64,000 bases of DNA from CALZJC01 sp963781065 (GCA_963781065.1 CAWAET010000019.1:21271-85270); one strand, 5' to 3'; counted from the stretch's first letter, positions 1 through 10,060 are shown. Notes: generated by a model not told the origin, from the letters alone. Numbers and translations are program-made.

Positions 1-596
1 CCGAGCTGGAAGCGCGCGAAGCGGCGCACCTGGATGTTCTCGCCCAGCCTGCCGATCGTGCTCGGCGATCAGCTTCTCGATCGTCAGGTCCGGGTCCTTG
101 ACGAAGGGCTGCTCGAGCAGCACCGCCTCGGCGTAGAACTTCTCCAGCTTGCCCTCGACGATCCGCTCGACGACCTTCTCCGGCTTGCCGTCCTCGAGCG
201 CCTGCTCGCGGTAGATCCTGCGCTCCTTCTCGAGCACCTCCTCGGTGACCTCCTCGCGGCGGACGAAAGCTCGGGTCGGCGGCGGCGATGTGCATCGCCA
301 GGTCCTTGACCAGCTGCTGGAAGTCGTCGGTGCGGGCGACGAAGTCGGTCTCGCAGTTGACCTCGACCAGCACGCCGATCTTGCCGCCGGCGTGGATGTA
401 GGAGCCGACGACGCCGTCCTTCGCCGCCCGGCCGGCCTTCTTGGCCGCCTTGGCGAGGCCCTTCTTGCGCAGCACGTCGATCGCCTTCTCGGCGTCGCCG
501 CCGGACTCGGTCAGGGCGCCCTTGCAGTCCATCATCGGCGCACCGGTGCGCTCGCGCAGCTCTTTGACCATCTCGGGCTGTGATCTGGGTACTCAA
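1..596 (-). CDS. tsf: Elongation factor Ts (3' end cut by window edge, frameshifted)
   Basis: EF-Ts is the guanine-nucleotide exchange factor that regenerates EF-Tu in the cytoplasm. Read across frames, the minus strand gives the N-terminal block RTGAPMMDCKGAL, the core HAGGKIGVLVEVNCETDFV and the C-terminal GENIQVRRFARFQLG, close to the end of a short (about 200-residue) EF-Ts. The start is a TTG at 596, supported by a GGGAGGAAA ribosome site just upstream. Single-base slips near 573, 266 and 60 break the frame; they look like sequencing indels because the protein is essential and otherwise well conserved. It follows rpsB by 141 bases, the usual rpsB-tsf order. The stop codon lies beyond base 1. 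Confidence 0.93.
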
Positions 597-737
597 CTCG
601 TTTCCTCCCTGACGGCGGGCAAAAAGATAAAGTCAGCTCGACCCGATCGGCGAGCAGCGCGCGGCCTGCTCGGTCTCGACTGACCCTGGCGGCCGCGGCG
701 TCCAACGCCCCGGCCGTCCTCGACGCCTGACGCCGCG

Positions 738-1585
738 CTATTGAACGGGGGCGGCGGTCTCCGCCGGCTGCGCGGCTTCGCTGACCGGCACGGCGACCTC
801 CTTCTCCTTCTCCGCCTTCTCCTGCTCCGCCTTCTCTTTTTCCGCCTTCTCTAGTTCCGCTTTCAGCCGCCTGCCTTCGGCGGCGGCGATCATCTCTTTC
901 TCGAGCTGCCCCGAGCCCTCACGGTAGGCGTCGGCGATCTGCGAGGCGAACAGCCGGATGGTGCGGATGGCGTCGTCGTTGCCCGGGATGATGTAGTCGA
1001 TCTCCTCCGGGTCGCAGTTGGTGTCGACGATGGCGATCACCGGGATGCCCAGCTTGTTGGCCTCGGCCACGGCGATGTGCTCGCGCTTGGGGTCGACGAC
1101 GAACAGGGCGTCGGGCAGCCGGTCCATGTCGCGGATGCCCTCGAGGTTGCGGTCCATCTTGACCCGCTCGCGCTCGAGCCGCAGCCGCTCCTTCTTGGTC
1201 AGCGGGCTCTCCTCTTCGGCCATGCGGCTCTCGATCTCGCGCAGCCGGTCGATCGAGGCGCGGATGGTCACGAAGTTGGTCAGCGTGCCGCCCAGCCAGC
1301 GGTGGGTCATGAAGAACTGCTCGCAGTGCCGCGCCTCCTCCTCGATCACCTGGCGCGCCTGGCGCTTGGTGCCGACGAACAGGATCGTGCGGCCCTGACG
1401 GCCCATCTCGCTGGACCATCGCCGAGGGCCTCGCGCAGGCAGGCCATCGCCTTCTGCAGATCGATGATGTAGATGCCGTTGCGCTTGCCGAAGATGTACG
1501 GCCGCATCTTGGGGTTCCAGCGCCGGGTCTGGTGGCCAAAATGGACACCCGCCTCGAGCAGGTCTTTCATGGTGACTTCGGGCAA
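738..1585 (-). CDS. rpsB: 30S ribosomal protein S2 (one frameshift)
   Basis: S2 binds the 30S head-body junction and helps recruit S1. The N-terminal reading begins at ATG 1585 and contains HFGHQTRRWNPKMRPYIFG; after a one-base slip near 1410 the rest follows, with ILFVGTKRQA and the VVDPKREHIAVAEANKLGIPV region. Its total length of about 281 residues exceeds a minimal S2 because of a charged C-terminal tail rich in Lys and Glu (EKAEKEKAEQEKAEKEKE), ending in PAETAAPVQ. The gene starts 19 bases after the rpsI stop, so it is probably in the rplM-rpsI-rpsB-tsf operon. The tail is real sequence in one open frame, but its role is unknown. Confidence 0.95.
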
Positions 1586-1604
1586 GACTCGATGCTCCTT
1601 CCGC

Positions 1605-1997
1605 CTAGCGCTTGCTGAACTGGTAGCGGGCCCGCGCGCCCTTGAGACCGTACTTCTTGCGTTCCTTCTTGCGCGGATCCCGGGTCAGCAGGCCGGCACT
1701 CTTGAGCCGCTCGCGCAGCTCGCCGTTGAAGGCCAGCAGCGCGCGGGAGATGCCGTGCCGGACCGCCCCGGCCTGGCCGGCGGGGCCGCCGCCGGCGATG
1801 GTCATGTGGATGTCGAACTTGTCGGCCGTCTCGGTCAGCAGCAGCGGCTGGCGGACGATCATCCGCAGCACCTTGCTGGCGAAGAAGGTCTCGAGGTCGC
1901 GGCCGTTGACCTGGATGCCGCCGGTGCCCGGACGCAGGAAGACGCGCGCCGAGGCCGTCTTCCGGCGGCCGGTACCGTAGTACTGGATTTCACTCAA
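1605..1997 (-). CDS. rpsI: 30S ribosomal protein S9
   Basis: S9 is a 30S head protein whose C-terminal tail reaches the P-site tRNA. The intact 130-residue frame starts YYGTGRRKTASARVFL, has the GGGPAGQAGAVRHGISRAL core, and ends in the expected basic tail KGARARYQFSKR with the invariant terminal Lys-Arg. It starts 19 bases after the rplM stop, the standard L13-S9 pair. Unlike both neighbours it carries no frameshift. Confidence 0.98.
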   Translation of the reverse strand: MSEIQYYGTGRRKTASARVFLRPGTGGIQVNGRDLETFFASKVLRMIVRQPLLLTETADKFDIHMTIAGGGPAGQAGAVRHGISRALLAFNGELRERLKSAGLLTRDPRKKERKKYGLKGARARYQFSKR

Positions 1998-2016
1998 CTG
2001 TCTGTCTCCGGGGCGC

Positions 2017-2452
2017 TCAAGCCACCTTCATGGCGGTGGGCTTTTGCGCCTGATGGGGATGCTCGGTGCCGGCGTAGACCTTCAGCTTGCGCAGCTGGCG
2101 ACGCCCGAGCCGGTTCTTCGGCAGCATGCCCCAGACGGCCCGCTCGACCAGCTTGGCCGGCTTGCGCTGGCGCAGGCTGGCCGGCGCTCTCTTCCTTGAG
2201 GCCGCCGGGGTAGGTGCTGTGCCGGTAGTAGATCTTCTTCTCTTCCTTGCGCCCGGTGAGCACCGCCTTCTCGGCGTTGATCACGATGACGAAATCGCCG
2301 GTGTCGACGTGCGGCGCGTACTGCGGCTTGTGCTTGCCGGTCAGCAGGCGCGCGACGGTGGTGCTCAGCCGGCCGAGCGGTAGCTCGGAGGCGTCCACCA
2401 CGTACCAGTGGCGCTCGATCTCGCCCGCTTTCGGACTGTAGGTCTTGTTCAT
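2017..2452 (-). CDS. rplM: 50S ribosomal protein L13 (one frameshift)
   Basis: L13 is an early-assembly protein of the 50S subunit. From ATG 2452 the frame gives HWYVVDASELPLGRLS, the GKHKPQYAPHVDTGDFVIVI block and YRHSTYPGGLKEE; after a one-base slip near 2190 the adjacent frame completes it with VWGMLPKNRLGRRQLRKLKV and ends in PTAMKVA. Total length of about 145 residues is normal for L13. It is the first gene of the ribosomal operon and sits behind the promoter at 2514-2542. Confidence 0.95.
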
Positions 2453-2487
2453 CGACTTGTCTGTGGGTTGTTGGCGAAAGTACACCT

Positions 2488-2508
2488 GCCCCTTGCCGGG
2501 CAAAGGGC
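2488..2508 (-). promoter_or_regulatory. Hairpin in the rplM 5' leader
   Basis: On the minus strand the leader contains GCCCTTTGCC, one C, then GGCAAGGGGC, a ten-pair inverted repeat with one G-U pair. It lies between the predicted transcription start and the rplM ATG. L13 leaders carry regulatory RNA structures in several bacteria, so an autogenous control element is possible; only the stem itself is visible here. Confidence 0.4.
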
Positions 2509-2513
2509 TTCAG

Positions 2514-2542
2514 AGCATACGAACGCCACCGCCCGTTGTCAA
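2514..2542 (-). promoter_or_regulatory. Sigma70-type promoter of rplM-rpsI-rpsB-tsf
   Basis: The minus strand carries a perfect TTGACA (2537-2542) and TATGCT (2514-2519) separated by exactly 17 bases. The predicted start point is about 55 bases before the L13 ATG. This is the best housekeeping promoter seen in the window. Confidence 0.75.
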
Positions 2543-2576
2543 CCTTGGCCTGCCCCCGGCGGCGCGGGCGCTCCGA

Positions 2577-2582
2577 TAGACT
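2577..2582 (+). promoter_or_regulatory. Putative -10 box (leaderless) for menG
   Basis: TAGACT lies 8 bases before the menG ATG, too close for a normal leader with a ribosome site. No convincing -35 is seen. It is one of a set of TAnnnT boxes at this distance in the window. Confidence 0.4.
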
Positions 2583-2590
2583 GCGCCGCC

Positions 2591-3310
2591 ATGTCGGTGC
2601 CGACAGCCAAGCTGGAGAAGAGCCAGGCCGCGATCCGGTCGATGTTCGCCGGCGTGGCGCCACGCTACGACCTGCTCAACCACCTGCTCTCCGGCTTCCA
2701 GGACGTCTGGTGGCGGCGGCGGGCGGCGCGGGCGCTCGCCCTGCCGGCGGGCGCCGAGGTGCTCGACGTCTGCTGCGGCACCGGCGACCAGGCGCTGGCC
2801 CTGGCGCGGCGCGGCTACCGGGTGACCGCGGCCGACTTCTGCCTGCCGATGCTCAGCCGGGCGCGCGACAAGTACGCCCGCCGCCCCGGCCAGCGTCCCC
2901 GCCGGGCTGGCCGGCGACGCGCTGCGGCTGCCCTTCGCCGACCGCCGGTTCGACGGCGTCACCGTCGCCTTCGGTCTGCGCAACGTCGCCGACCTCGAGG
3001 CCGGCCTGGCCGAGCTGGCGCGCGTCGCTGCGGCCGGGCGGCGCCGCCGCAGTCCTCGAGTTCGCCCTGCCGCGCTCGGCCCTGCTGCGCGGCCCCTACC
3101 TGTTCTACTTCCGCCACCTGCTGCCGCGCCTCGGCGCCCTGGTGTCCGACCACGACAACGCCTACTCCTATCTGCCCGAGTCGGTGATCGAGTTCCCACA
3201 ACGCGACGGCTTCACCGACCTGATGCGCGCCGCCGGCTTCGCCGACGGCCGGCTGGAGCGATCTGGCCGGCGGCACGGTCTGCCTCTACCGCGGACGGCG
3301 GGCGGCATGA
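2591..3310 (+). CDS. menG: Demethylmenaquinone methyltransferase, UbiE/MenG family (frameshifted)
   Basis: A SAM-dependent C-methyltransferase, probably for the last step of menaquinone synthesis. The N-terminal segment has FAGVAPRYDLLNHLLSGF and the SAM-binding motif EVLDVCCGTGDQALALA; later frames give VTVAFGLRNVADLE and NAYSYLPESVIEFP, all typical of UbiE/MenG. Slips near 2895, 3025 and 3265 break the frame; total length of about 240 residues is normal. Its TGA overlaps the folD ATG (ATGA at 3307-3310). Because mqnA and mqnC of the futalosine pathway are in the same window, menaquinone rather than ubiquinone is the likelier product. Confidence 0.9.
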
Positions 3311-4243
3311 CCGAGATCCTCGAGGGCCGCGCCGCTGGCCCGGACGATCCGCGGCCGAGGTCGGCGAGCGGGTCGAGCGCTTCGTCGCCGCCGGCGGCCG
3401 GCCGCCCTGCCTGGCGGCGGTGCTGGTGGGCGAGGATCCCGCGTCGCAGGTCTACGTCCGCAGCAAGGGCCGCGCGCTGGCCGGCGCCGGCTGCACCAGC
3501 CGCACCTACGAGCTGGCGGCCGACGCCGCCGAGGAGGAGGTCGGCGAGCTGCTGCGGCGGCTCAACGCCGACCCGGAGGTCGACGGCATCCTGGTCCAGC
3601 TGCCGCTGCCGCGCCCACCTCGACACCGAGCGGATCCTCGAGGCGGTCTCTCCCGGCAAGGACGTCGACGGCTTCCACCCCGACAACGTCGGCCGCCTGT
3701 GGCGCGACCGGCCGCGGTTCGTGCCGGCGACGCCGTTGGCGGTCGTCGAGCTGCTGCGCCGCCGCGGCATCGAGCTGGCCGGGCGGCAACGCGGTGATCG
3801 TCGGCCGCAGCAACGTGGTCGGCAAGCCGCTGGCGGCGCTGCTGCTGCGCGAGCAGTGCACCGTCACCCTCTGCCACTCGCGCACCGCCGATCTGGCCGC
3901 CGAGTGCCGCCGGGCCGACCTGCTGGTGGCGGCGGTCGGCCGGCCGGCGCTGATCGGTCCCGACCACGTCAAGCCGGGCGCCGTGGTCGTCGACGTCGGC
4001 ATCAACCGGATCAGCGATCCCGAGCGGCTCGAGCGGCTGCTGCCGGGCGACGAGGAGCGCCGGCGCCAGCTCGAGGCCAGGGGATCGGTGCTGGTCGGCG
4101 ACGTCGACTTCGCCCGCGTGGCGCCGCGGTGCGCGGCGATCACCCCGGTGCCGGGCGGCGTCGGCCCGCTGACCGTCGCCATGCTGCTGGTCAACACCCT
4201 GGCCGCGGCGCGCCGGCTGCAGGGCGTCGAGGCGCCGGCGTGA
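3307..4243 (+). CDS. folD: Bifunctional methylenetetrahydrofolate dehydrogenase/cyclohydrolase (frameshifted)
   Basis: FolD interconverts 5,10-methylene-THF and 10-formyl-THF using NADP. Recognisable blocks across frames are LVGEDPASQVYVRSK (with the catalytic Lys), VDGILVQLPLP, PGKDVDGFHPDNVGRL, the NADP-binding IVGRSNVVGKPLAALLL and the C-terminal ITPVPGGVGPLTVAMLL. Slips occur near 3335, 3612 and 3785. The start overlaps the menG stop and the stop overlaps the coaE start (GTGA at 4240-4243), so translational coupling is likely. One-carbon supply from here would also feed Fmt and PurB-linked purine synthesis. Confidence 0.93.
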
Positions 4244-4865
4244 GCCGCTTTCTGGTCGGGCTGACCGGCGGCATCGCCGCCGGCAAGTCGACGGTCGCCG
4301 CGCTGCTCGCGCGAGGCCGGGCTGACTGGTGGTCGACGCCGACCGGCTGGTGGCCGAGCTCTACCGCCCCGGCGGCGGCGGCGCGGCCGCGGTGGCCGAG
4401 CTGTTCGGCGACGGACTACCTGACCGCCGACGGCGGCGTCGACCATCGAGCGCCTCGCGCCGCGGTCTTCGCCGACGGCGACGCCCGCCGGCGGCTCGAG
4501 GCCACGATCCACCCGCTGGTGCGCCGGCGCTTCCGCGAGCATCGCCGCCGCCGAGCCGGGCGTGGCGGTGCTCGAGGCGACGCTGCTGGTCGAGGCCGGC
4601 TACGGGCCCGACTTCGATCTCGTCGTCACCGTCGAGGCCGCGCCCGAGGTGCGGCTGCGGCGGGCGATGGCCCGCGGGCTCGACGAGGCGGCCGCCCGCG
4701 CCCGCCTCGCCGCCCAGGGCGACGGCGCCGACGCGCCGCGCCGCCGCCGACTTCGAGATCCACAACGACGGCGACCGCGACGAGCTGGCCCGGCAGGTGC
4801 AGGCGCTGCTGCGGCGGATCGCCACCCGGGTGACGCGCGCGGAGCGGGACCACGATGGCGACTGA
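4240..4865 (+). CDS. coaE: Dephospho-CoA kinase (frameshifted)
   Basis: CoaE phosphorylates dephospho-CoA to CoA with ATP. The GTG start overlaps the folD stop; the protein opens FLVGLTGGIAAGKSTVAALL, which contains the P-loop GGIAAGKST. Later frames show VVDADRLVAELY, ATIHPLVRRRF, the LEATLLVEAGYGPDFDLVV segment and a C-terminal IHNDGDRDELARQV typical of CoaE. Several one-base slips (about 4312-4735) prevent a single reading. Total length of about 208 residues is normal. Confidence 0.9.
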
Positions 4866-5424
4866 TCTGCTCGCCGGCGCCACGCTGGTCACCGGCAACC
4901 CCAACAAGCTGGTCGAGGCGCGGCGACTGTGCGGCCGCCGCGCTGACCGCGGCGGCCGATCGACCTGCCCGAGATCCAGTCGCTCGACCTCGCCGCGGTG
5001 CTCGAGGCCAAGGCCGAGGAGGCCTTCCGCCGCCTCGGCCGGCCGATCATCGTCGAGGAGACCGGGCTCGAGCTGGCGGCGATGAACGGCTTCCCCGGCC
5101 CGCTGGTCAAGTGGATGCTGGATGCGGTCGGCGCCGCCGGCGTCGCCGGCGCGGCGCTGGCGCTGGGCGACGGCACCGCCCGCGCCCGCTGCATGCTGCT
5201 CTACTTCGACGGCGAGCGCCGCCATCACGGCCGAGGGCGAGACCCGCGGCGCGCTGGTGCTGCCGCCGCGCGGCGACTCCGGCTTCGGCTGGGACCCGGT
5301 CTTCCAGCCCGACGGCGAAGACCGCACCTACGGCGAGATGAGCGCCGCCGAGAAGGACCGGATCGGCCACCGCGGCCGCGCCTGGCGCGCCTGCTGCCCT
5401 GCTGGCAGCCCCGCTCCGCCGTAA
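4855..5424 (+). CDS. rdgB: XTP/dITP diphosphatase, RdgB/HAM1 family (frameshifted)
   Basis: RdgB hydrolyses non-canonical purine nucleoside triphosphates and keeps them out of DNA and RNA. The start at 4855 gives TLVTGNPNKLVEARRL, the family substrate motif; then EETGLELAAMNGFPGPLVKW, and GDSGFGWDPVFQP followed by TYGEMSAAEKDRIGHRGRA. Slips near 4930, 4965 and 5215 break it. It overlaps the coaE stop and is the last gene of the menG-folD-coaE-rdgB run, facing argF. Confidence 0.92.
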
Positions 5425-5476
5425 CGGTCGACTCCGTGCCGACCGCACGCAACATCAGGCCGCGACATCCGTAGCA

Positions 5477-5493
5477 GTCGACCTCCGGTCGAC
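5477..5493. terminator. Inverted repeat between convergent rdgB and argF
   Basis: GTCGACC, TCC, GGTCGAC forms a perfect 7-bp stem with a 3-base loop in the 72-base gap between two genes that read towards each other. There is no T run on either strand, so if it ends transcription it is not a classic intrinsic terminator. Confidence 0.35.
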
Positions 5494-5496
5494 CGC

Positions 5497-6506
5497 TCAG
5501 GCGGCGGCCTGCGCCCAGCCGTCAGCTGCCGGCAGCTCGTAGCCGCCCATCAGCCAGGCCATCAGCGCCTTCTGGGCGTGCAGCCGGTTCTCGGCCTGGT
5601 CGAGGATGCGGCTCTGGGGGCCGTCGGCCACCTCGGCGGTGACCTCTTCGCCGCGATGGGCCGGCAGACAGTGCAGGAACACGGCCTCCGGCCGCGCCCG
5701 GGCCATCAGCGTCGTCGTCCACCGCGTAGCCGGCGAAGGCGCGCCGCCGCTCCCGCGCCTCCTCCTCCTGCCCCATCGAGGCCCAGACGTCGGTGTAGAT
5801 CGCCGAGGCCCCGGCCGCCGCCTCGGCCGCGTCGTTGGTGACCAGGATCGATGCCGGCGGCTCACCGGCGTCGGCGCGCGCCAGCTCGACCAGGTCCGGC
5901 CGCGGCTCGAACCCCGGCGGCGTGGCGACGGCGATCTCCATGCCCATCTTGGCGGCGCCGAACATCAGCGAGTGGGCGACGTTGTTGCCGTCGCCGACGT
6001 AGGCGATGCGGCGCCCGGCGAGCGGCGGCTGCGCCGGCCTGCCGTCCGGCCGTTCGCCAGCCACTCCGGGGCGAAGATCTCGCACAGGGTCAGGTAGTCG
6101 GCCAGCCCCTGGCAGGGATGCAGGTCGTCGGTGAGGCCGTTGATCACCGGCACCGTGGCGTAGGCCGCCAGGTCGAGCACGTCCTGGTGGGCGAAGGTGC
6201 GGGCCATGATGCCGTCGCACGTAGCGCGACAGCACCCGCGCCGTGTCGGCGATGGTCTCGCCGCGGCCGAGCTGCAGATCGCCGCTGGAGAGAAACAGCG
6301 CCGCGCCGCCCAGCTGGGCCATGCCGACCTCGAAGCTGACCCGGGTCCGGGTCGAGGACTTCTGGAAGATCATCGCCAGGTTCTGCCCGGCCAGCGCCCG
6401 GCGGTGGCGGTCCGGGGCCCGCTTTGATCGCCGCGGCGAGCCGCAGCAGGCCGGCCATCTCGGCGGCGGTCAGGTCGTGGATCGAGATGAAGTCTCGCTT
6501 CGCCAT
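5497..6506 (-). CDS. argF: Ornithine carbamoyltransferase (frameshifted)
   Basis: Transfers carbamoyl phosphate to ornithine to give citrulline, or the reverse when catabolic. From ATG 6506 the N-terminal part reads FISIHDLTAAEMAGLL; the carbamoyl-phosphate motif SSTRTRVSFEVGMAQLG, the HPCQGLADYLTLCEIF region and the C-terminal HCLPAHRGEEVT are all present. Several slips split it. Its start is only 10 bases after the end of the arginine deiminase gene, which favours a catabolic ArcB role, but sequence alone does not separate ArgF from ArcB. Confidence 0.92.
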
Positions 6507-6516
6507 CTTCAGCTCC

Positions 6517-7782
6517 TCATTGGGGCGGATCGCGTTCGAGCGGCATGGTCATGCAGCGCGGGCCGCCGCGGGCGCGCGACAGCTCGTGGCCGGCGAAGGT
6601 GATCACGGTGCGGCCGGCGCCGAGCAGCGGCTCGTCGTCGGCCAGCGCCTGGCGCTCGCTCAGCACCCGCCAGCCGCGCGCCGCCAGCGCCGCCGCCGAG
6701 TGCCGGTTGCGCCGGTAGAGCAGGATGACCCCGGGAGCGATGGCGAAGGCGTTGGCGCCGTCGGTCCACTGCTCGCGCTCCTGGTGGATCAGGTCGTCGT
6801 CGCCGCCGCAGGGAACCACCTCGAGCTCGAGGCCCAGCTCGGCCAGGGTCTCGAGCAGCGGCGGGCAACGGGTGTAGCTCAGCCGCGAGCCCTCGAGCTC
6901 GACCCGGTAGACCATCGCCGACTCCGGTCCGCCGCCCCGTCACCACCGGCAGATAGGCCAGACAGCAGTCGCGATCGATCAGGGTGAAGACGGTGTCGAG
7001 ATGCATGTAGGCGCGCCGCGGCGGCAGCTCGACCAGGATCAGGTGGCGGAACTGGCAGCCGGCGTCCCGCAGCCGCTCGGCCAGGGTCTCCACGCCGAGC
7101 CGGCTGGTGCGCTGGCTGATGCCCACCAGCAGGACGTCGGGCGACGGCACCAGCACGTCGCCGCCCTCGAGCCGCGGCCGCGGGTAGGCGCGCCCGTCTT
7201 CCCGCGTCTCGCCCAGCTCCGGAGTCAGCCGGATCGGCGCGCCCGGCCCCGGCCAGGTCCCGGTGGTGCTCGAAGAGCAACGAGGCCAGCAGCGGCTCGC
7301 GCGCGCGGGCGTCGGTGGCCATCGACGAGATCAGCACCCGGTCGCCCATCACCACCTGCGGGTCGCGCTGGAAGAAGTAGTTGGGGATCGGCGGCAGCTC
7401 GAAGGCGCGCGTGCGTGGTCGTCGCTGCGCACGCCCTCGATCAGCGCCGCCGCCAGCTCCGCCGGCGGCAGGTCGACCAGCCGGTCGCGGATCGCGGCCG
7501 GCACCTGCAGCCGTTCGAGGCGGTCGAGCGCCGCGCGGCGCGCCGTCGGCGCCCTCGAGCACCTCGGCTCAGCAGGTCGCCGGCCGTCAGCACCTCGACC
7601 CCGGCGCGCCGCAGGACCCGGCGAAAGACCTGGTGCTCGCGCCGCGCCGCGTCGCCGTCGAGGATGTCGTCGAACAGCAGCTCGGCCATCATCGTCGGCA
7701 CCATGCGGTCGATCTCGAGCCCGGGCCGGTGCACCAGCACCCGCCGCAGGCGGCCGATCTCGGAGTCGACGCGAAGAGCCAT
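6517..7782 (-). CDS. arcA: Arginine deiminase (frameshifted)
   Basis: Hydrolyses arginine to citrulline and ammonia. The N-terminal segment SEIGRLRRVLVHRPGLE and the block MMAELLFDDILDGD match the family; then PIPNYFFQRDP with its active-site Asp, the MHLDTVFTLID segment with the catalytic His, REQWTDGANAFAIAPGVI, and the C-terminal GGPRCMTMPL with the nucleophilic Cys. Length of about 420 residues is usual. Slips near 6920, 7250, 7420 and 7570 break the frame. Adjacent argF suggests an arginine deiminase pathway, although no carbamate kinase gene is in the window. Confidence 0.92.
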
Positions 7783-7790
7783 GGGGCGGC

Positions 7791-7796
7791 AGCCTA
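7791..7796 (-). promoter_or_regulatory. Putative -10 box (leaderless) for arcA-argF
   Basis: On the minus strand TAGGCT lies 8 bases before the arcA ATG. No clear ribosome site or -35 is seen. The spacing matches the other TAnnnT boxes of this window. Confidence 0.35.
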
Positions 7797-7911
7797 ACAG
7801 TCCCGAGAGGACGTCTGGAAGTTCTGGGCGGCCCCCGGCGGCTTGCTAGAGAACAGCCCGAGATGGCGGGCAGTTCGCGCTTGCAGCCGTAGCGTGGCGA
7901 ATAATCCAGGC

Positions 7912-7917
7912 TAGACT
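7912..7917 (+). promoter_or_regulatory. Putative -10 box (near-leaderless) for purB
   Basis: TAGACT ends 12 bases before the purB ATG, in the 147-base divergent gap with arcA. A TTGCAG at 7881 is too far away to serve as a standard -35. Confidence 0.35.
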
Positions 7918-7929
7918 GGTCGCCGTCCG

Positions 7930-9359
7930 ATGCTGCCGGAGCGGCCACAGAACTCCCTGCACGAGCGCTACGCCTCGCGCCGCATGGCGCGGCCTGTTCA
8001 CCGCCCGCCATCGCTACGCCACCTGGCGCCGGCTGTGGATCATCCTGGCCGAGAGCCAGCGCGAGCTCGGGCTGCCGATCACCGAGGAGCAGCTCGCCGC
8101 CCTGCGCCGGGTGGCCGGCGACGCCGACCTCGAGCGGGTGGCCGAGATCGAGCGCCAGACCCGCCACGACGTGGTCGCCCACCTGCGCCACTTCGCCGAG
8201 CAGGCCGGCGAGGCCGGCGCCATCCTCCACCTCGGCGCCACCAGCATGTTCGTGGTCGACAACACCGACGGCCTGCTGGTGCGCGAGGCGCTGCGCCTGG
8301 TCGAGCGCCGCCTGACCGCCGCCATCCGCCCGCTGGCGGAGTTCGCGCGGCGCCACCGGGCGCTGCCGACCCTGGCCTACACCCACCTGCAGCCGGCGCA
8401 GCTGACCACCGTCGGCAAGCGGGCCTGCCTCTGGCTGCAGGACCTGCTGCTCGACCTCGAGGCGGTGCGCCGCCTGGTCGCCGGGCTGCGCTGCCGCGGC
8501 GCCAAGGGCACCACCGGCACCCAGGCCAGCTACCTCGAGCTGTTCGACGGCGACCACGAGAAGGTCAAGGCGCTCGACCGGCTGGTCACCGCGAAGCTCG
8601 GCTTCGAACGCCTCCTACCCGGTCACCGGCCAGACCTATCCGCGCAAGCAGGACAGCCAGGTGCTGGCGGCCCTGGCCGGGGTCGCCGAGAGCTGCCACC
8701 GGCTGGGCGGCGACGTGCGCCTGCTGCAGGGCCTGGGCGAGCTCTCCGAGCCGTTCGACCGCGACCAGGTCGGCTCCTCGGCGATGGCCTACAAGCGCAA
8801 CCCGGTGCGCAGCGAGCGGCATGTGCGGCCTGGCCCGGCGGCTGATCACCGACAGCCTCAACGGCCCGCTGACCGCCTCGCTGCAGTGGCTCGAGCGCAG
8901 CCTCGACGACTCGGCGAACCGCCGGCTGGTGCTGGCCGACGCCTTTCTCACCGCCGACGCCCTGCTGCTGCTGGCGGCCAACATCGCCGACGGCCTGGTG
9001 GCGCTCGAGCGCGGCATCGCCGCCCGGGTGGCGCGCGAGCTGCCGTTCATGGCGACCGAGAACCTCCTGATGGAGGCGACGGTGCGCGGCGGCGACCGCC
9101 AGGCGCTGCACGAGCGGCTGCGGCGGCACAGCCTGGCGGCGCACGAGGCGGTGGCCCGCGGCGAGCCCAACCCGCTGCTCGAAGCGATCGCCGGCGACGC
9201 CGAGTTCGGCCTCGAGCGCGCGCGAGGTCGACGCCATCGCCCGACCCCGAGGCCTTCATCGGCCGGGCGCCCGAACAGGTCGACGAGTTCCTGGCCGAGG
9301 TCGTCGAGCCGGCCCTGGCCGGCGCCGAGGAGCTGGCGCCCGAGCCGCTGCGAGTCTGA
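7930..9359 (+). CDS. purB: Adenylosuccinate lyase (frameshifted)
   Basis: Cleaves SAICAR and adenylosuccinate, releasing fumarate, in purine synthesis. The fumarase/aspartase signature SSAMAYKRNP lies at about 8776-8807; other family blocks are ERQTRHDVVAHLRHF, HLGATSMFVVDNTDGLL, PTLAYTHLQPAQLTTVGKR, KGTTGTQASYLELF and FMATENLLMEA. Length of about 476 residues fits the eukaryote-like PurB subgroup. Slips occur near 7990, 8615, 8820 and 9225. It is divergent from arcA and followed closely by rlpA. Confidence 0.95.
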
Positions 9360-9369
9360 GCCGCCGGCC

Positions 9370-10060
9370 ATGACAGCGATCGATCGCGGCAGGCGTCCGG
9401 GTCGCCGGCCGCCGTCCTGCCAGTCTCGCCCTGCCCGGTCTGCTGCTACCGGCCCTGCTGGCGGCCGGTCTCATGCTGGCGGCCGGCTGCGCCACCGCCC
9501 CGCCCGGCAGGCCGGGCGACCACGAGCGCGGCCTCGCCTCGTGGTACGGACCCGGCTTCCACGGCCGGCAGACCGCCAACGGCGAGACCTACGACATGCA
9601 CGCCATGACCGCGGCCCACAAGAGCCTGCCCTTCGACACCGTGGTCGAGGTGCGCAACCGCGACAACGGCCGCCGCACCCGGGTGCGGATCAACGACCGC
9701 GGCCCCTTCGTGCGCGGCCGGATCATCGACCTCTCGCGCGCCGCCGCCGAGGCGCTGGGGATGATCGGTCCGGGGGTGGCGCGGGTCGAGATCACCGTCG
9801 TGCGGCCGAGCCGCAAGCAGGCGCGCCGTGACGGCACCGCCGGCGCCGGCTGGCTGGTCCAGGCCGGCGCCTTCCGCGACCGCGTCCGCGCCGAGCGGCG
9901 GGCGCGCCGGGTGAGCGGCTACGGCGACGTCCGGATCGCCACCGCGGGCGGCCTGCACAAGGTGCTGCTCGGCCCCTGGCCGCGCCAGGAAGAAGCGGAA
10001 CGGGTGGCGGCGAGGCTGCGCCGCGACGGGCTCGAGGCCTACGCCCGGCGCGCCGGCTGA
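9370..10060 (+). CDS. rlpA: RlpA-like septal lipoprotein with SPOR domain (one frameshift)
   Basis: RlpA proteins are outer-membrane-linked lytic transglycosylases acting on denuded peptidoglycan at the septum. From ATG 9370, after a slip near 9415, a hydrophobic signal peptide ends in the lipobox LMLAAGC. The double-psi beta-barrel follows with GLASWYGPGFHGRQTANGE, the catalytic-type FDTVVEVRN and RVRINDRGPF motifs. The last 70 residues (GWLVQAGAFRDRVRAERRA onward) are a SPOR domain that binds denuded glycan. It starts 10 bases after the purB stop. Confidence 0.9.

Noticed and set aside
1..9359. Programmed ribosomal frameshifting in many genes
   Set aside because: The slips lack slippery heptamers, occur at random places in unrelated essential genes and often several times per gene. 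Sequencing indels explain them better.
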